64,000 bases of DNA from NCBI RefSeq assembly GCF_016907675.1, contig NZ_JAFBCJ010000001.1, positions 2,604,001-2,668,000 of the forward strand, written 5' to 3'. The notes beneath the pieces were generated by a model. That model did not search any database. It worked only from the letters and a program-made list of their open reading frames with translations, and was not told where the DNA came from. The stretch is from Geodermatophilus bullaregiensis (GTDB taxonomy: Bacteria > Actinomycetota > Actinomycetes > Mycobacteriales > Geodermatophilaceae). Shown piece after piece: positions 60,313-64,000 of the stretch. Made by a program: the position numbers and the translations under genes. Position 1 is the stretch's first letter; the number at the start of each line of letters is the position of its first letter.

Positions 60313-61941
60313 GTGGGTGCGACGCACGAGGTCACCAACCAGGTCCCGCCGCTGACCGGCTACGACCCGATCGCGGGGGACACCGCCCTGGCGGAGGCGT
60401 GCGTGCGGCACGCGAACGAGGCCACGCTCGCCTCGCTGGCCGGCCTCGGGGCGCTGGCCGGTAGCGAGCAGGCGCGGGAGTGGGGCCGGCTGGCCGACGA
60501 GAACCGCCCGGTGCTGCGCACGCACGACCGCTACGGCCACCGGGTCGACGAGGTCGAGTTCCACCCCGCCTGGCACGAGCTGATGACCGCCGCCTTCACG
60601 CACGGCCTGGCCGGCGCACCTTGGGCGGCCGCGGACGCCGGTGACCCGCACGCCCACGTCCGCCGTGCCGTCGGCTACCTCGGCTGGACGCAGGTCGAGG
60701 CCGGTCACGGCTGCCCGGTGACCATGACCTACGCCGCCGTCCCGGCCCTGCGGGCCGCTCCGGAACTGGCCGCCCGCTACGAGCCCGGGCTCACCGCGAC
60801 CGCCTACGCGTCCGGCCTCACCGACCCGGCCGCCAAGCCCGGCCTCGTCGCCGGCATGGGCATGACTGAGAAGCAGGGCGGCTCCGACGTCCGCACCAAC
60901 ACCACCCGCGCCGTCGCACGCGCCGACGGCACCCACGCGCTCACCGGCCACAAGTGGTTCACCAGCGCCCCCATGAGCGACCTGTTCCTCGTCCTGGCGC
61001 AGCTCGACGAGGGCCTGTCCTGCTTCCTCGTCCCGAGGGTCCTGCCCGACGGCACCCGCAACGTCTTCCGGCTGCAGCGCCTCAAGGACAAGCTCGGCGA
61101 CCGCGCCAACGCCTCCGGCGAGGTCGAGTTCGACGGCACCACCGGCTGGCTCGTCGGCGAGCCCGGCCGCGGCGTGCCGACGATCATCGAGATGGTCAAC
61201 GCCACCCGGCTCGACTGCGTCGTCGGCTCGGCGGCCACCGTCCGCGCCGCGCTCACCCAGGCGATCCACCACGCCCGCCACCGCCGGGCCTTCGGCGCCC
61301 CGCTCGCCGACCAGCCCCTCATGCAGAACGTCCTCGCCGACCTCGCCGTCGAGAGCGAGGCGGCCACCGCGCTGGCCGTCCGGCTGGCCGCCGCGGTCGA
61401 CGCCGGCGAGACGGCGTTCCTCCGGCCGGCCGGTGCCGCGGCCAAGTTCCTCGTCTGCAAGCGGACGCCGGCCGTCGTCGGCGAGGCCATGGAGGTGCTC
61501 GGCGGCAACGGCTACGTCGAGGAGTCCGGCCTGCCCCGTCTCTACCGGCAGGCGCCGCTCAACAGCATCTGGGAGGGCTCCGGCAACGTCATCGCCCTCG
61601 ACGTCCTGCGGGCCCTCGGCCGCTCGAGCGAGTCCTTGGCCGCCGTCACGGCCGAGATCGAGCTGGCTCGTGGCGCGGACGCCCGTCTCGACGAGGCCGT
61701 GAAGCGCCTCGCCGCCGAGCTCGGCGACCCCGACGCGCTGCCGGTGCGCGCCCGCCGCGTGGCCGGCCTGCTCGCCCTGTGCCTGCAGGGCTCCCTCCTG
61801 GTGCGTCACGGTCCGCCCGAGGTGGCCGACGCCTTCTGCGCCACCCGTCTCGGCGGCGACTGGGGCACGGTCCTGGGCACCCTCCCGGCCGGCGTCCCCG
61901 CCGCCCGCATCGTCGGGCGCTCCACCGTCTCGGCTGACTGA
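60313..61941 (+). CDS. aidB: AidB-family acyl-CoA dehydrogenase
   Basis: 542 aa from GTG 60313 (GTG 60304 is also in frame). It follows E. coli AidB closely along its length: an opening NQVPPLTGYDPIAGDTAL, then EVEFHPAWHELM, QVEAGHGCPVTMTYAA, GMGMTEKQGGSDVRTNTTRA, LVLAQLDEGLSCFLVPR, LKDKLGDRANASGEVEF and EAMEVLGGNGYVEESGLPRL. AidB binds FAD and DNA and belongs to the adaptive response to alkylation damage; its enzyme activity is weak and the natural substrate uncertain. No ada gene is adjacent here. Confidence 0.95.
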   Translation: MGATHEVTNQVPPLTGYDPIAGDTALAEACVRHANEATLASLAGLGALAGSEQAREWGRLADENRPVLRTHDRYGHRVDEVEFHPAWHELMTAAFTHGLAGAPWAAADAGDPHAHVRRAVGYLGWTQVEAGHGCPVTMTYAAVPALRAAPELAARYEPGLTATAYASGLTDPAAKPGLVAGMGMTEKQGGSDVRTNTTRAVARADGTHALTGHKWFTSAPMSDLFLVLAQLDEGLSCFLVPRVLPDGTRNVFRLQRLKDKLGDRANASGEVEFDGTTGWLVGEPGRGVPTIIEMVNATRLDCVVGSAATVRAALTQAIHHARHRRAFGAPLADQPLMQNVLADLAVESEAATALAVRLAAAVDAGETAFLRPAGAAAKFLVCKRTPAVVGEAMEVLGGNGYVEESGLPRLYRQAPLNSIWEGSGNVIALDVLRALGRSSESLAAVTAEIELARGADARLDEAVKRLAAELGDPDALPVRARRVAGLLALCLQGSLLVRHGPPEVADAFCATRLGGDWGTVLGTLPAGVPAARIVGRSTVSAD

Positions 61942-62066
61942 CCCCGGAAGGCTCCACTACTCTCGGGTAGGCGTCGCACACGGACCGACTTCCCACCCGT
62001 CCCGGTCCGGATGCCGGGGGCCGGCTGGACGGATCCCGGCTCGCGGCGACAGGGGGAGAGAGACGC

Positions 62067-64000
62067 GTGCACCGATCCGACCAGGCCGCCCTGCCGGCGC
62101 CGCCGGACCTGCTGACCGGGGTCCCCGACGCGGTCTGCCGCCTCGACGCCGACTGGCGCTTCACCTGGGTGAACACCGCTCTCGCCATGCTCCTCCAGCG
62201 GCCACCGGAGCGTCTGGTCGGCCGCCCGGTGCGCGACTGCTTCCCCGACGTCCTCGGCTCCGCACTGCAGAGACACGTGCACGCCGTCCTCGCCGACGGC
62301 CGGCCGCGCGCGTTCGAGTACCTCTACGAGCCGCACGACCGGTGGTTCGAGGTCCGCGCCTCCGCCGACGCGCACGGCGGCGTGGTGGTCTTCCTCCGCG
62401 ACGTCGACTCCCGGCACCGCGCGCAGGCCGCGCAGGCGCGGGAGCTCAGGCAGACCGCCGCCGTCCTGGACGCCCTGCCCTCACCGACCGTGCTGCTCGA
62501 CGAGGACGGGCGCATCCGCACCGCCAACCGCGTGTGGTCGGGCAACGCCGACCTCGTGCGGCGGAGCGGCTGGGAACCGGCGCAGGTGGGCGACGACTAC
62601 CTGGCACGCGTCGCGCAGGGGCTGGCCCGCGACGACGCCGTGCGGATCGCCGACGGCCTGCACCAGCTGCGCACCGAGCCCTCCGGTGGGCCGCCGCGCA
62701 CCTTCGCCCACGACTACGCCCACGACCTCGCCGGACAGACCACGTGGTGGCGGCTGCAGGCCGCGCGCGTGGAGGACACCGGGCAGCTCGTCGTCATCCA
62801 CACCGACATCACCGAACGGGCCCTCGTCGAGCAGCGGCTGGCGTGGCAGGCCACCCACGACGACCTCACCGGCCTGCCCAACCGGGTGCGCCTGCTGGAA
62901 CTCATCGGCGAGGCGCTGGCCGACGAGGACACCCGGACCGCGCTGCTCTTCCTCGACCTCGACGGCTTCAAGACCGTCAACGACTCGCTCGGGCACGCCG
63001 TCGGCGACGAGCTGCTGCGCCAGGTGGGCGCCCGCCTGACCACCCAGATCCGGCCCGGGGACGCCGTCGGCCGGCTCGGCGGTGACCAGTTCGTCGTCCT
63101 CGCCCGGTCCTGCGACACCCCGGAGGCGGCGTCGCTGGCCTTCCGGCTGCAGCGCTCCTTCGGCCGGCCGTTCACCGCCGGCGGCCTGTCGGTGCCGGTC
63201 TCGGCGAGCGTCGGCGTCGCCGTCGCCCAGCCGGGCCTGCGGCACGCCCACCAGCTGCTCAGCGACGCCGACGCCGCCGGGTACGCGGCCAAGGCGGCCG
63301 GCCGCGACCGGGTGCACCTCTTCTCGCCCGGCCTGCGCGACGCCGCGCGCTGGCGGATGGACGTCGCCACGCGCCTGCGGGACGGAGCCCTGGACCAGTT
63401 CGTCGTCCACTACCAGCCGGTGGTGCGGCTGGACACCGGCGCGATCGAGGGCGTGGAGGCCCTGCTGCGCTGGCAGCACCCCGAGCGGGGCCTGCTCGCG
63501 CCCGACGCGTTCCTCTCCGTGGCCGAGGAGACCGGCCAGCTCATCCCGATCACCCGCTGGCTGCTGCGCGAGACCACCCGCCAGGCCGCGGAGTGGGCCA
63601 CGAAGGGACTGTCCCTGCGGATGGCGGTCAACATCAGCGCCCGCCACTTCTCCGCCGAGACGCTGGTGCGCGACGTCCGCACGGCGCTGCGCGAGTCGGG
63701 CCTGGCCCCGGAGCAGCTCATGCTCGAGCTCACCGAGACCACCGTGGCCGAGGACCCGACCCGCGCGGAGGACCAGCTCGCCGTGCTCCAGGGGTTCGGC
63801 GTCCGGGTGGCCATCGACGACTTCGGCACCGGGTGGTCCTCGCTGGCCCAGCTCATGGCGCTGCCGATCGGGACGCTGAAGATCGACCGCTCGCTGATCA
63901 CCGCGGCCGAGCGGCTGGCCACCTCGGGCACCGGCGCGGTGCTCGGTGCCATCGTCGAGCTCGCGCACAGCCTGGGCATCCGGTCGGTCGCCGAGGGCGT
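62067..64000 (+). CDS. PAS-GGDEF-EAL protein (3' end outside window)
   Basis: The frame opens at GTG 62067, with GGGGGAGAG 6 nt before, and runs to the window end without a stop. Two PAS-like domains (about residues 15-120 and 130-265) precede a GGDEF domain whose active loop reads G-G-D-Q-F at residues 338-342, with Gln in place of Glu. The EAL domain keeps E-A-L at 464-466 (GVEALLRWQHP), ELTETTVAED and DDFGTGWSSL. It is thus probably a cyclic di-GMP phosphodiesterase with a degenerate cyclase domain that may bind GTP. There is no membrane segment in the visible part. Confidence 0.93.
   Translation, partial: MHRSDQAALPAPPDLLTGVPDAVCRLDADWRFTWVNTALAMLLQRPPERLVGRPVRDCFPDVLGSALQRHVHAVLADGRPRAFEYLYEPHDRWFEVRASADAHGGVVVFLRDVDSRHRAQAAQARELRQTAAVLDALPSPTVLLDEDGRIRTANRVWSGNADLVRRSGWEPAQVGDDYLARVAQGLARDDAVRIADGLHQLRTEPSGGPPRTFAHDYAHDLAGQTTWWRLQAARVEDTGQLVVIHTDITERALVEQRLAWQATHDDLTGLPNRVRLLELIGEALADEDTRTALLFLDLDGFKTVNDSLGHAVGDELLRQVGARLTTQIRPGDAVGRLGGDQFVVLARSCDTPEAASLAFRLQRSFGRPFTAGGLSVPVSASVGVAVAQPGLRHAHQLLSDADAAGYAAKAAGRDRVHLFSPGLRDAARWRMDVATRLRDGALDQFVVHYQPVVRLDTGAIEGVEALLRWQHPERGLLAPDAFLSVAEETGQLIPITRWLLRETTRQAAEWATKGLSLRMAVNISARHFSAETLVRDVRTALRESGLAPEQLMLELTETTVAEDPTRAEDQLAVLQGFGVRVAIDDFGTGWSSLAQLMALPIGTLKIDRSLITAAERLATSGTGAVLGAIVELAHSLGIRSVAEG

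Overview
The window looks like a piece of a very GC-rich actinobacterial chromosome close to the replication origin. GTG starts are common, many genes overlap by the 4-nt GTGA/ATGA pattern, and domain families such as DUF3566, CrgA, DLW-39 and DUF222-HNH are typical of Actinobacteria. The flavour fits Geodermatophilaceae or a relative (inference from protein style, not from a search). The core from gyrB (3.7 kb) to fhaA (31.3 kb) has the gene order I know from Mycobacterium tuberculosis Rv0005 to Rv0020c: gyrB, gyrA, DUF3566 gene, tRNA-Ile, tRNA-Ala, ppiA, PH-domain gene, crgA, DUF881 gene, trpG/pabA, then leftward pknB, pknA, pbpA, rodA, pstP, fhaB, fhaA. That leftward operon joins phospho-signalling (two PASTA kinases, a PP2C phosphatase, two FHA readers) to septal/polar wall synthesis (SEDS protein, class B PBP).

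Layout: 0-3.4 kb, the end of an ABC exporter and a DUF2867-type SDR gene. 3.7-9.8 kb, gyrase genes, DUF3566 gene, tRNA-Ile, DLW-39, tRNA-Ala. 9.9-17.2 kb, an accessory block between tRNA-Ala and ppiA: an SDR, a cyclophilin-fold lipoprotein, a methyltransferase flanked by two decayed IS5-like transposase ends, a membrane GGDEF-EAL protein, and an EamA transporter divergent from a MarR regulator with a clear operator. 17.3-31.6 kb, the rest of the conserved core and tRNA-Leu. 31.7-37.7 kb, small stress-type genes, an acyl-CoA dehydrogenase/TetR pair sharing a palindrome, an ECF-type sigma factor with a membrane partner, and an intact DUF222-HNH gene. 38-43.3 kb, aldose epimerase, MOSC, S4 and RNB genes, then a transaminase overlapping an omega-amidase-like gene. 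43.3-51.2 kb, DUF2382, CYTH-CHAD, metallophosphoesterase, GntR, SRPBCC, GlsB, MBL and enoyl-CoA hydratase genes. 51.7-55.0 kb, a tandem pair of further PASTA kinases. 56-64 kb, cinA and a decaying patch (frameshifted cupin, nonsense-interrupted GNAT, broken DUF222-HNH), then aidB and a PAS-GGDEF-EAL gene cut by the window end.

The most striking non-gene structure is a roughly 50-bp GC-rich palindromic repeat. It occurs singly at 1723, 46310, 50392 (reverse) and inside the broken DUF222 gene at about 59913, and as a nearly perfect head-to-tail array of five units plus a terminal copy at 55961-56257, just upstream of cinA. A second structure is the perfect 14-mer palindrome GTTCCACGTGGAAC, present three times (2106, 39861, 60211). 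It closely resembles actinobacterial parS sites and fits an origin-proximal position. No CRISPR array, complete insertion sequence or prophage was seen.
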